NCBI GenBank assembly: GCA_035701265.1
Contig: DASSNU010000020.1
Span: 186,001-250,000 of the forward strand
Source of the DNA: DASSNU01 sp035701265
Lineage (GTDB): Bacteria > Gemmatimonadota > Gemmatimonadetes > Gemmatimonadales > Gemmatimonadaceae
DNA length: 64,000 bases
Direction: 5' to 3'
A model generated the notes under the pieces. That model was given only the letters and a program-made list of their open reading frames with translations. It ran no database searches and was not told the DNA's origin. Positions 55,925 through 64,000 of this stretch are shown piece by piece. Numbering within the stretch: position 1 is the first letter of the stretch; the number at the start of each line of letters is the position of its first letter. Both the position numbers and the translations under genes were made by a program.

Positions 55925-58141
55925 CTACGGCATGCCGAGGACGCGCACCAGGAACGCGAGCGCGTCGGTGCTCTCGTCGATCCGCTTGTCCGTGGGCGTT
56001 CCGCCGCCGTGTCCCGCCTTGCTCTCGATGCGGATGAGGACGGGCGCGGAACCGCTCTGCGCCGCCTGCAGCGCCGCCGCGAACTTGAACGAATGCCCCG
56101 GTACCACGCGATCGTCGTGATCGGCGGTGGTCACGAGCGTGGCCGGGTAGCGCGTACCGGCGTGGATGTTGTGCAGCGGCGAATAGCGACGCAGCACCTC
56201 GAACTGCGCGGAGTCATCCGACGAGCCATACTCCGACACCCAGGCCCACCCGATGGTGAACTTCTGGAAGCGCAGCATGTCCATCACCCCCACCGCGGGG
56301 AGCGCCGCGGCGAACAGGTCGGGACGCTGCGTCATCACCGCGCCCACGAGCAAGCCGCCGTTCGACGCACCCTGCATCGCCAGGTGCGACGGAGACGTGT
56401 ATTTCTCGCGCACCAGATACTCCGCCGCCGCAATGAAATCGTCGAAGACGTTCTGCTTCCTGTCGAGCATGCCGGCGTGGTGCCATTCCTCCCCGTACTC
56501 GCCCCCGCCGCGAACGTTCGCCACCGCGTAGATGCCGCCCATCTCGAGCCACACGAGCTGCGCCGGCGAGAACGTCGGCGTGACCGACACGCCGAACCCG
56601 CCGTACGCCGAGAGCAGCGTGGGATGCGTGCCGTCGAGCGCGAGGTTCTTCCGCGCGGTGATGAACATGGGCACGCGCGTGCCGTCTTTACTCGTGAAGA
56701 ACAGCTGGCGCGTCTCGTACCGGCTGGTATCGAAGGCGAGCTGCGGCGCGCGCCAGAGCGTCGCGCTGTCGTGCTCCAGATCGTACCGGTACACGGCGGG
56801 CGGCTGCAGGAACGACGTGAACGAGTAATACATCTCCGTATCGGTAGGGCGCCCGCTCGGCCCGCCCACCGTGCCCATGCCGGGGAGCGGGAGCTCTCCC
56901 GACGGCGCGCCGCCGACCTCGAAGAAGCGCACCAGCGAGTGCGCGTCGTGCAGATACGTGGCGATCAGGCGATTGTCGATCACGTGCACCTGCTCGAGCA
57001 CGTCCGTGTCTTCCGGAATGACCGTCCGCCAGAAGCGGCGCTCGCGCCGATTGATGTCGATCGCGACCAGCCGCCCGTTCGGTGCGTCCAGATCCGTCTG
57101 GACGTAGAACACCTGGCCGCCATTGTCGACGAACCGGTACGACGCGTTCCCCTCATCCAGCAGCCGCACCACCGGGTTGTTCACCTTCGGCGACCGCGCG
57201 CTGCCGAGATCGATGTAGTAGAGCCGGTTGCGCCGGTCGGTGCCGTCGCGCACGGTGAGGAGCACGTACTCACCGTCGTCGCTCGTCTCCGCCGTGACCA
57301 GCCAGTCGGGATGGCCGGGACTCTCGTAGATGAGCACGTCGCGCTCCTGCGGCGTGCCCACCCGATGGTAGTAGACCTTCTGATTGCGATTCGCTCCGCG
57401 CAGTGCGCTGTCGGACGCGGGCGCATCGTAGCGCGAGTAGAAGAAGCCCTTCTCGTCGTGCGTCCACGCGATCTGGGAGAACTTGACCCACCGCAGCGTG
57501 TCCGGGAGATCGCTGCCATGCCGGACATCGCGCACGTGTAGCTCCTCCCAGTCGGAGCCGCTCACCTGTGTGCCGTATCCCAGGTAGCGGCCGCGCTCCG
57601 ACACCGCGAACACCGAGAGCGCCACCGTGCCGTCCGACGACAGTGTGTTCGGGTCGAGCAGCACGTGCGGCGCGCTCTTCTCCGACTCCTGCACGTAGAG
57701 CACCGGTTGCTGCTGCAATCCGGTGTTCTCGGTGAAGAAGAGCGCGTGCCCGCGCCTGAACGGGAGCCCGTACTTCGGGTAGTTCCAGAGCGCGGTGAGC
57801 CGCTCCCGAATGCGCGCGCGCTGCGGGATGGCCGAGAGGTACGATGATGTCAGCCGATTCTCCGCCGCGATCCAGGCGCGCGTTTCAGGAGAGTCCGTAT
57901 CCTCGAGCCAGCGATAGGGATCCGCGATCTGAACGCCGAAGTAGTCATTCACCTGATCGGATCGGCGCGCGGCGGGATACGCCAGTTGCCGTGCGCCGCT
58001 GTCCGGCGCGCCGGCGGACTGCGCGCTCGCTCGCGGCGTGCCGAACGCCGCGCCCCAGAGAAGCAGCGCGCCCGCACAGACACGCGCGCCGGATGCGATG
58101 ATCGATCGATGGAACGCGCACCGTTCCGGCACTGGACTCAT
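55925..58141 (-). CDS. Secreted prolyl oligopeptidase (S9A)
   Basis: A 738-residue serine peptidase. ATG 58141 overlaps the VanZ gene stop (ATGA). A signal-like segment is followed by a propeller domain that starts DYFGVQIADPYRWLEDTDSPETRAW. The C-terminal hydrolase has Ser593 (QGASNGGLLVG), Asp in DHDDRVVP (676-677) and His711 (KAGHGGG). ANVRGGGEYGEEWH is the family landmark. It cleaves after Pro in short peptides, probably in the periplasm. Confidence 0.95.
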   Translation of the reverse strand: MSPVPERCAFHRSIIASGARVCAGALLLWGAAFGTPRASAQSAGAPDSGARQLAYPAARRSDQVNDYFGVQIADPYRWLEDTDSPETRAWIAAENRLTSSYLSAIPQRARIRERLTALWNYPKYGLPFRRGHALFFTENTGLQQQPVLYVQESEKSAPHVLLDPNTLSSDGTVALSVFAVSERGRYLGYGTQVSGSDWEELHVRDVRHGSDLPDTLRWVKFSQIAWTHDEKGFFYSRYDAPASDSALRGANRNQKVYYHRVGTPQERDVLIYESPGHPDWLVTAETSDDGEYVLLTVRDGTDRRNRLYYIDLGSARSPKVNNPVVRLLDEGNASYRFVDNGGQVFYVQTDLDAPNGRLVAIDINRRERRFWRTVIPEDTDVLEQVHVIDNRLIATYLHDAHSLVRFFEVGGAPSGELPLPGMGTVGGPSGRPTDTEMYYSFTSFLQPPAVYRYDLEHDSATLWRAPQLAFDTSRYETRQLFFTSKDGTRVPMFITARKNLALDGTHPTLLSAYGGFGVSVTPTFSPAQLVWLEMGGIYAVANVRGGGEYGEEWHHAGMLDRKQNVFDDFIAAAEYLVREKYTSPSHLAMQGASNGGLLVGAVMTQRPDLFAAALPAVGVMDMLRFQKFTIGWAWVSEYGSSDDSAQFEVLRRYSPLHNIHAGTRYPATLVTTADHDDRVVPGHSFKFAAALQAAQSGSAPVLIRIESKAGHGGGTPTDKRIDESTDALAFLVRVLGMP

Positions 58142-59637
58142 GGCTGCGACACGTCGGATGTGAGGGGAGTCTGGCGCTCGCGCTCCGGCGAGAGCCCGCC
58201 GGCAATGTAGCGGGCGGGGAAGCGCCGCGTCCACGCGCCGGCGGCGATCCCCACCACGCTCCCCACCAGCGCGCCCGCCGCCGCGATCCACGGCACGCGT
58301 GGATAGCCGAATGCCGCCGGCACCGCCACGAGCCCGATCGCGATCTGGACGGTCATCGCCGCGATCGCGAACGCCCACCATGCACCGCGCGGCAGGCGCC
58401 CACCGTCAGCGCGGCCACTCGTGTGCGCCGCCGGCACGCGCGGTACGCGGCGGGGCGTGCTCGCCGCTCCGCCAGTGGCACCGCGCGCCAGCCAGTACGC
58501 CGCGGGAACGACGAGACATGCCAGCCACAACGCGCTCAGTAGTACTTGCGGCGCGCCGTCGTCCAGCGCGTACGGGAAGGGAATGAACAACGTCCAGCCG
58601 AGATGCGCGCCGAGCGGTACCGCTCCCGCGTGAGCGCCCACGGCCAGGCGTACGCGCCCCGCCGATCGCGCGGCGCACAGCGTCACGCCTCCCGGGGCTG
58701 CGCGCGACGCCGCATCGATGTCACACCAGCGCGGTGCACCGTGCGTCTCACGCGAGAGCACGAACGCACCGTGCAGCCGCGCGGCCGGTGCGTTGAGCCC
58801 CAACGCGCGCGCACGCGTCCACTCATCGAAGAGGAGATCGTCACCGCGCTGAGCGAGGATGAATACGTGCCGCTGTGCGGCGTCCGCCACCGCCACGATC
58901 GGTGCCGTGCCCCCTCGTCGCGGCTGGCTGGCGTCGGGCATCGCCACCACGCGCACCGGCGCGCCGCGAGAGAGCGCTTGGCGAACGCGATCCGCGTTGG
59001 AGAGCGGCCCATCCGCAAGCGGCTCCTTCCCCACGCGTGCCGCGAGCACGTCCCCCTCGAACTGATCGAACCCGCCCAACCGTGGCGCCCACTGCCCGTA
59101 GTAAGCATCCGGAGGTAGCGACGGCTCGAGTGCCCACACGGTGAAGGTGGTTAGCCCGATCCACAGCACCGCGGCGACCCACGCAAGACGCAGCGCGCTC
59201 CGAGGGCTTGGAATCGCCCACAGGCGCCACCTCGCCGCCAGCACCATCCCCAGGAGTGTGCCGGAAACGTTGAACAGGAGATCTCCGGGCGTCGCGCTCC
59301 GCCCGGGGACGAACGCGAGCTGCGCCAGCTCCACGGCGACACTCACCCCGGCAGCCAGGAGGAGCGCCCGCCGCCCATGCACGCCCGCCAGCCGGAGCCC
59401 TGCGCCGAACGGTGCGAACAGGAGCACGTTCAGCACGGCGTCGCGCAGTCCAAAGCTGCCGCAGAGCACGCACACCATGAGCGGCGGCACCGCCCCCGGC
59501 GTAGCCGGCCACAGCGTCATCGCCAGGATCAGAACCGCCCCGCCACTGGCGAGCCAGGCACCAATTTGTTTCTGTTGCACGGTCGCTACACGCGCTGGTG
59601 CATGGATTCGCTGCCTGATGGATCGACGGGGCGCCAC
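58138..59637 (-). CDS. VanZ-family membrane protein with inserted soluble domain
   Basis: A 499-residue protein. The VanZ part (about 20-165) has four helices and the signature LRDAVLNVLLFAPFG, then ATPGDLLFNVSGTLLG. A soluble region of about 165-345 follows (DQFEGDVLAARVGKEPLADG, GAFVLSRETHG), probably extracytoplasmic and LamG-like. More helices and a tail complete it. The start may be GTG 59637 or GTG 59580. VanZ domains occur in teicoplanin resistance and in exopolysaccharide loci; here an exopolysaccharide operon lies divergently upstream. Confidence 0.83.
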   Translation of the reverse strand: MAPRRSIRQRIHAPARVATVQQKQIGAWLASGGAVLILAMTLWPATPGAVPPLMVCVLCGSFGLRDAVLNVLLFAPFGAGLRLAGVHGRRALLLAAGVSVAVELAQLAFVPGRSATPGDLLFNVSGTLLGMVLAARWRLWAIPSPRSALRLAWVAAVLWIGLTTFTVWALEPSLPPDAYYGQWAPRLGGFDQFEGDVLAARVGKEPLADGPLSNADRVRQALSRGAPVRVVAMPDASQPRRGGTAPIVAVADAAQRHVFILAQRGDDLLFDEWTRARALGLNAPAARLHGAFVLSRETHGAPRWCDIDAASRAAPGGVTLCAARSAGRVRLAVGAHAGAVPLGAHLGWTLFIPFPYALDDGAPQVLLSALWLACLVVPAAYWLARGATGGAASTPRRVPRVPAAHTSGRADGGRLPRGAWWAFAIAAMTVQIAIGLVAVPAAFGYPRVPWIAAAGALVGSVVGIAAGAWTRRFPARYIAGGLSPERERQTPLTSDVSQP

Positions 59638-59784
59638 GCGTTTCCCGCTGCGGCGTGGCGCATATCGCGGGGGTGTATCATGGAATCGAAAGGCGGCACC
59701 CGTGGCACCGGAAGTGCAAACCGTTGCGCCGCACGCCCCCGCGGTGAACCGTCCCTCGGGGTGATCAATCTACAACGGCAGCGA

Positions 59785-60690
59785 ATGACAGGACCGTCCA
59801 CCGCGACGTCACATATCTTTACAGTCGACGTGGAGGAGTACTTTCAGGTCCGCGCCCTGGAGCATGATGTGCCCCGGGAGCGGTGGGAGTCCCTCCCGAG
59901 TCGCGTTCAGGCGAGCGTGGACGAGCTGCTCGCCCTTCTGGCGCAGCACGGCGCGCGCGGCACGTTCTTTACCCTTGGCTGGGTGGCCGAGCGGCACCCG
60001 GAGGTGGTGCGCGCCATCGCCGAGGGTGGGCACGAGCTCGGCTCGCACGGATGGTCGCACCGCCCCGTCTACGCGCTCAGCCCGGACGAGTTCCGCCGCG
60101 AAGTACGTTCGTCCAAGGCGATCCTCGAGGACGTGGCCGGCCACCCGGTGATCGGCTTTCGCGCGCCGAACTTCTCCATCACGCCGGGGAGCGAGTGGGC
60201 GTTCGACGTGCTGTGCGAGGAGGGATACCAGTACGATTCCAGTCTCTTCCCGATCCGTCGCCCCGGGTACGGCTATCCCTCCTGCCCCCCGCTCCCGCAC
60301 ATCATCTCGCGCCCCTCGGGGACGCTGTGCGAGTTCCCTCTCGCCACGGCCCTCTGGTGCGGCATGCGCCTGCCGGCGGCTGGGGGTGCGTACTTCCGCC
60401 ATCTGCCGTACGCGCTGACGCGGCGCGCCTTCCGCCAGCATAGCGACAACGGCATTCCCGCCGTCTTCTACCTGCACCCGTGGGAGCTGGACCCCGGACA
60501 GCCGCGGCTCGGCACCTCGCCCGTGACGCGCATGCGCCACTACGGGGGACTCCGGCGCACCAGGCGACGCCTCCAGCGTCTGCTGGCCGAATTTCACTTT
60601 ACCTCAGCGGCATCCCGCCTCGGGCGTCGCGTCGTCGCGTCGCGCAGCGGTCCGCGGCGCGAGACGCCGGTGTCCGTCTTCCCCGAATGA
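59785..60690 (+). CDS. Polysaccharide deacetylase, exosortase-locus (DUF3473) type
   Basis: A 301-residue NodB-like deacetylase. It starts HIFTVDVEEYFQV, diagnostic of the PEP-CTERM/XrtA-associated subfamily. Metal ligands are D15, H88 and H92 (GSHGWSH). GFRAPNFS follows, and HPWELDPGQPR marks the DUF3473 tail. ATG 59785 gives the usual length; ATG 59680 is possible. It would deacetylate an exopolysaccharide. Its stop overlaps the next start (ATGA). Confidence 0.92.
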   Translation: MTGPSTATSHIFTVDVEEYFQVRALEHDVPRERWESLPSRVQASVDELLALLAQHGARGTFFTLGWVAERHPEVVRAIAEGGHELGSHGWSHRPVYALSPDEFRREVRSSKAILEDVAGHPVIGFRAPNFSITPGSEWAFDVLCEEGYQYDSSLFPIRRPGYGYPSCPPLPHIISRPSGTLCEFPLATALWCGMRLPAAGGAYFRHLPYALTRRAFRQHSDNGIPAVFYLHPWELDPGQPRLGTSPVTRMRHYGGLRRTRRRLQRLLAEFHFTSAASRLGRRVVASRSGPRRETPVSVFPE

Positions 60691-61715
60691 CGTTGCGCGT
60701 CGCTCCGTTCGACGGCTCGGCGCGCGAGTGGGACGGCTTCGTGCAATCGCAGCGAGGCTGGTCCCACTTCCACCTGGCCGGATGGCGGCAGGTGGTCGAG
60801 AACGTGTTCGGCCACGAGTGCCTGTACGCGGCCGCGCGCGATGCGCAGTCGGGTGCGCTGCGCGCCGTGCTGCCGCTCGTGCGCGTACGCAGCGTGCTCT
60901 TCGGGCACTACCTGGTCTCCATGCCGTTCGTGAACTACGGCGGGCCGCTGGGTGACGACGACGGTGTGCGCGCGCTCGCCGCGTGGGCGGTGCAGGTGGC
61001 GGATGCGAGCGACGTGAAGCTGTTGGAGCTGCGCAGCCGATGCGCGCTCCCCGTGCCGCTCGCCGCGTCGCATCGGAAGATCACCGTCACCCTGCCGCTC
61101 CCCACCGAGTCGGAGGCACTCTGGCGCTCGCTCCCCGCCAAAGTGCGCAGCCAGATTCGCCGTCCGCAGAAAGAAGGGGTGACGGTGCGCTTCGGTGCCG
61201 ATCAGGTGGCGCCCTTCCACGATGTGTTCTCCGTGCACATGCGCGACCTCGGTACGCCGGCGCAGCCGCGGCGGTTGTTCGAGGCGATCGTCGAGACCTT
61301 TCCGGACGATGTGCACGTCGGGTGCGCGTATCTCCACGGGCGTCCGATCGCGTGCGGCTTCGGCATCCGCTGGGGGGACGAGCTGGAGATGACGTGGGCG
61401 TCGGCGCTCCGCGCGCACAAGCAGGTCGCGGCGAACATGCTCGTCTACTGGAGCCTGATGGAGCGCGCCATCGAAGCAGGCGTTCGCACGTTCAACTTTG
61501 GCCGGTGCACGCCCGGGGGCGGCACGCACCGCTTCAAGCAGCAGTGGGGAGGGAGCGACGAGCCGCTGTGGTGGTACACGCACGCACGCGGCGGCGTGGC
61601 CACCACCCCGTCGCCCGACGCCGGTCCGTACGCACTCGGCGCGCGGCTGTGGCGCCGTCTGCCGGTCGCTGCCGCCCGCGCGCTCGGTCCTTCCATTGTA
61701 CGGTGCATCCCGTGA
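60687..61715 (+). CDS. FemAB-like GNAT-fold protein, exosortase-locus type
   Basis: A 342-residue protein. It contains SHFHLAGWRQVVENVFGHE, LVSMPFVNYGGPLGDD, LPAKVRSQIRRPQKEGV and FNFGRCTPGGGTHRFKQQWG. These match the FemAB-related proteins found beside DUF3473 deacetylases in PEP-CTERM/XrtA exopolysaccharide loci. It is presumed to transfer an aminoacyl or acyl group to the polymer or its precursor. It overlaps both neighbours by 4 bases. Confidence 0.88.
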   Translation: MTLRVAPFDGSAREWDGFVQSQRGWSHFHLAGWRQVVENVFGHECLYAAARDAQSGALRAVLPLVRVRSVLFGHYLVSMPFVNYGGPLGDDDGVRALAAWAVQVADASDVKLLELRSRCALPVPLAASHRKITVTLPLPTESEALWRSLPAKVRSQIRRPQKEGVTVRFGADQVAPFHDVFSVHMRDLGTPAQPRRLFEAIVETFPDDVHVGCAYLHGRPIACGFGIRWGDELEMTWASALRAHKQVAANMLVYWSLMERAIEAGVRTFNFGRCTPGGGTHRFKQQWGGSDEPLWWYTHARGGVATTPSPDAGPYALGARLWRRLPVAAARALGPSIVRCIP

Positions 61716-62905
61716 GCGAGCACGTGGAATCGCATCCGCTGCGCGGTGTGCGCGTCGTACCCCCCGTGTACTCCACGGTGGAGCCCGGTGCGGTGGCGCG
61801 GGCGCTCTGGCAGTCGCTGGCCGACGGCACGCGCGCGGCCGACGATCTGCGCGCCGTGCTCGCCCGCGACTTCGCTGCCGACCACGTGGACCTCACCGAT
61901 AGCGGGACGTCCGCGCTGGTGCTCGCGTTGCGGGCCGCCACCGCCGGAGGTGTCCACGGCACGGTCGCCATGCCGGCCTACGCGTGCATCGACATCATCG
62001 CTGCTGCGCGACACGCCGGCGTGCGTGTGCGGCTGTACGATCTGGATCCACTCACCCTCGCCCCCGATCGCGACTCGCTCAAGCGCGTGCTGCATCGCGG
62101 CGTCGACGCGGTGGTCGTCGTGCACCTCTTCGGCTATCCCGTGGATGTCCCCGCCGTCGTCGCGCTGTGTGCGGAGTTCGGCGCGAGCGTGATCGAGGAT
62201 GCCGCCCAGGGCGCCGCCGGCCGATTCCTGCAGACACCGCTCGGTGGCTTCGGCCCCATGTCGGTGCTGAGCTTCGGACGCGGGAAGGGGATCACCGGAG
62301 GCGGCGGGGGCGCGTTTCTGCGGCGCGCGCCGGCACGAGCGCCTGCGCAGCGGACGCTTCCCGTGCGCCCGTCGGTGGGCGTGCGCGCGCTCGCTGCAGT
62401 CGGCGCGCAGTGGCTCCTCGCGCGCCCGGCGGTCTACGGCCTGCCGGCGCGCATTCCCAGCCTGCACCTGGGCGAGATGGTCTATCACGAAGCGCACGAG
62501 CCGCGTCCCATCTCCACGGCGGTCGCCATGCTCGCGCGCAACGCGCTGGCCCGCGCCGCTGCCGACGCCGCTGCGCGCCGGGCGCTCGCGGAACGCCTGC
62601 TCGCCGCCGTCGCCTCCGCTGACACCGTCGAGCCGATACGCCCAATCACCGGCGCCGAGCCTGGATATCTGCGGCTCCCCGTGCTGTTGCGTCAGCCGCG
62701 CGCCGCCGCGTCCTGGCTCGGTATCCTGCGCCCGTATCCCATCGGACTGTGGGAGCACCCGGAGGCGCGCAACTGTCTGCATCGCGAGCAGGGTGAATTG
62801 CGCGGCGCCACGGAGCTGCGCGACCGCCTCGTCACCCTGCCCGTGCACGAGCGCGTGGCGGAGCGCGACGTGCAGCAGATCGAGGCCTGGCTTCGCGACC
62901 GATGA
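61712..62905 (+). CDS. DegT/DnrJ-like PLP-dependent aminotransferase
   Basis: A 397-residue protein, GTG 61712 overlapping the femAB stop (GTGA). PLP-binding Asp163 is in IEDAAQGAAG and the Schiff-base Lys192 in SFGRGKGITGGGGG. TDSGTSALVLALRA and AMPAYACIDIIAAAR fit the fold. It would make an amino sugar or act on a related precursor for the exopolysaccharide. The C-terminal half is shorter and more diverged than in typical DegT proteins. Confidence 0.85.
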   Translation: MSEHVESHPLRGVRVVPPVYSTVEPGAVARALWQSLADGTRAADDLRAVLARDFAADHVDLTDSGTSALVLALRAATAGGVHGTVAMPAYACIDIIAAARHAGVRVRLYDLDPLTLAPDRDSLKRVLHRGVDAVVVVHLFGYPVDVPAVVALCAEFGASVIEDAAQGAAGRFLQTPLGGFGPMSVLSFGRGKGITGGGGGAFLRRAPARAPAQRTLPVRPSVGVRALAAVGAQWLLARPAVYGLPARIPSLHLGEMVYHEAHEPRPISTAVAMLARNALARAAADAAARRALAERLLAAVASADTVEPIRPITGAEPGYLRLPVLLRQPRAAASWLGILRPYPIGLWEHPEARNCLHREQGELRGATELRDRLVTLPVHERVAERDVQQIEAWLRDR

Positions 62906-63921
62906 CCGTCGTTCACGCTCGGCATCGCGCCCGGCGCGCGTGGCGCCGCACCCGGCTGGCGCCGTCGCGCCCGCGGCCGTGGGCGCGATCGCGCACGCTC
63001 CTGCTCGTCGTCATGACGATGGCGGTCACCCCCGAGTGCGGGCGCAGCGCGCCGGCCGCAGGGCGTGCGCGCGGTGGCGCGCCCGGTCGCCGCGCCGCGG
63101 CGGAGTGCGATACGCCGCACCCGGGCTGGATCTGGTGCGATGACTTCGAGCGCGATCGCCTGCGCAGCTACTTCGAGTACGACGACGCACACGGCGCCTT
63201 CACGCGTGCGGAGCACGTCGGCGTGGATGGGTCGATCGCGATGCGTGCACGGTTCGATGTGGGTCGCGTGTCCGCAGGCTCGCTGCATCTCGCCTTCGGC
63301 ATCACGCCGAGCGCGTACATGCGTCCGGTGGACGCCGGCACCGCGAGGTACGACGATCTGTACTGGCGCGTCTACCTGCGGCTGCAGCCGGGATGGACCG
63401 GCGGCGGCGGACACAAGCTGAGTCGTGCGCTCATCCTGGCCACGCCGCAGTGGGGGGAGGCCGCTGTGGCACCCGTCTGGTCGGGCTCCGGAAAGGGGCG
63501 CGACTACCTGGTGATCGATCCTGCCTCCGGCACCGCGCCCGGTGGCGGTCTGCGGAGCACGCGGTACAATGACAACCCGCACCTGCGCTATCTCGGGCTC
63601 GCGGCCAGCCACTCCGCCATCTTCGCCGACGCCGCTGCGGGAGCCTGGCACTGCATCGAGGCACACGTCCGCCTGAATGATCCTGCGCGGCAGAACGGCG
63701 TGTTCGAACTGTGGATCGACGGAGCCCCGGAAGCGAGACGAGATCGGCTCGATTGGCGGGGGAGCTTCACGGAGTATGGTCTCAACGCTCTGTTCGTGGA
63801 GAATTACTGGAACGGTGGTGCACCTGCCCGGCAGGAGCGCTACATCGACAACGTCGTGGTGAGCACGAGACGGATCGGGTGCGTGCCCGGTCTGGGCAGT
63901 GAAGCGACGGGGGACTCGTGA
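62902..63921 (+). CDS. Secreted polysaccharide-lyase-like beta-sandwich protein
   Basis: A 339-residue protein overlapping both neighbours by 4 bases. An Arg-rich N-terminus and a hydrophobic stretch (TLLLVVMTMAVT) suggest export. The mature part starts near PGWIWCDDFERDRL and contains DDLYWRVYLRLQPGW, GAWHCIEAHVRLND and NGVFELWIDG. This resembles concanavalin-like polysaccharide lyases and LamG proteins. No catalytic residues can be assigned. Context suggests binding or trimming of the exopolysaccharide. Confidence 0.72.
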   Translation: MTVVHARHRARRAWRRTRLAPSRPRPWARSRTLLLVVMTMAVTPECGRSAPAAGRARGGAPGRRAAAECDTPHPGWIWCDDFERDRLRSYFEYDDAHGAFTRAEHVGVDGSIAMRARFDVGRVSAGSLHLAFGITPSAYMRPVDAGTARYDDLYWRVYLRLQPGWTGGGGHKLSRALILATPQWGEAAVAPVWSGSGKGRDYLVIDPASGTAPGGGLRSTRYNDNPHLRYLGLAASHSAIFADAAAGAWHCIEAHVRLNDPARQNGVFELWIDGAPEARRDRLDWRGSFTEYGLNALFVENYWNGGAPARQERYIDNVVVSTRRIGCVPGLGSEATGDS

Positions 63922-64000
63922 GCACGCGCGCCCGCTCGCGGATTCCGATTCTGCTCCGCCTCACGGCAGGCGCGGTGCTCCTCGCGCTCATCGTGTGGCG
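63918..64000 (+). CDS. Start of a membrane protein (3' truncated by window)
   Basis: GTG 63918 overlaps the previous stop (GTGA). The 27 or so codons read STRARSRIPILLRLTAGAVL followed by LLALIVW, a basic N-terminus and first membrane helix. It continues the exopolysaccharide operon. Too short to identify. Confidence 0.55.
   Translation, partial: MSTRARSRIPILLRLTAGAVLLALIVW

Overview
The window is about 64 kb of very GC-rich bacterial chromosome, densely packed with genes. Many same-strand neighbours overlap by one to four bases (ATGA, GTGA or TGATG junctions). The gene families fit a Gemmatimonadota-like organism: PadR regulators, secreted M14, M61 and S9 peptidases, PDZ proteins, amidohydrolases with signal peptides, an orphan MacB-type permease, and an exosortase-style exopolysaccharide locus. 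That assignment is inferred from gene content and composition; there is no rRNA in the window. I saw no rRNA, tRNA, CRISPR array, complete insertion sequence, phage or replication origin.

Layout. 1-3.3 kb: the end of a TPR-like protein, a lipoprotein and a double-PDZ protein. 3.4-9.6 kb: an M14 carboxypeptidase, a Kup potassium transporter and a PadR regulator with an operator-like palindrome in its promoter. 9.6-15.5 kb: a Uma2 nuclease-like protein, a ClpP homologue whose catalytic Asp is replaced by Asn, and a three-gene molybdenum hydroxylase whose FAD subunit carries the extra four-cysteine insert of 4-hydroxybenzoyl-CoA reductases. 15.8-21.8 kb: CsbD, then a six-gene operon coding for an ECF sigma factor, a membrane anti-sigma candidate, an LTxxQ-type periplasmic sensor, TolC, a periplasmic adaptor and a MacB-type permease. 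21.9-26.3 kb: an HD protein and a TetR-TolC-EmrA efflux locus with two TetR operators. 26.3-34.3 kb: a 52-residue membrane protein, cyclophilin, an EVE-Nth-PolX repair operon, an alpha/beta hydrolase, a histone-deacetylase-like enzyme and an amidohydrolase. 34.5-47.9 kb: a HEAT protein, an M42 peptidase, a YtcJ-type amidohydrolase, a DUF4349 lipoprotein, a hybrid histidine kinase, an M61 peptidase, a Yip1 protein, an acyl-CoA dehydrogenase and a flippase.

47.8-54.3 kb is a methionine and cobalamin block: CbiX, a fused homocysteine methyltransferase/methylenetetrahydrofolate reductase, and cobalamin-dependent MetH. The metH leader matches the SAM-II riboswitch and is followed by a terminator-like hairpin. 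54.4-59.6 kb holds a degenerate receiver, DUF167, YggT, a prolyl oligopeptidase and a VanZ protein with an inserted soluble domain. 59.8-64 kb is an overlapping exopolysaccharide operon: deacetylase, FemAB-like protein, DegT-like aminotransferase, a secreted protein and the start of a membrane protein.

The strongest leads are the SAM-II riboswitch on metH and the sigma/anti-sigma/sensor module joined to a TolC-adaptor-MacB-type pump. That module mirrors the CnrYXH metal-resistance plan, but with an ABC-type permease instead of an RND pump and no ATPase gene nearby.
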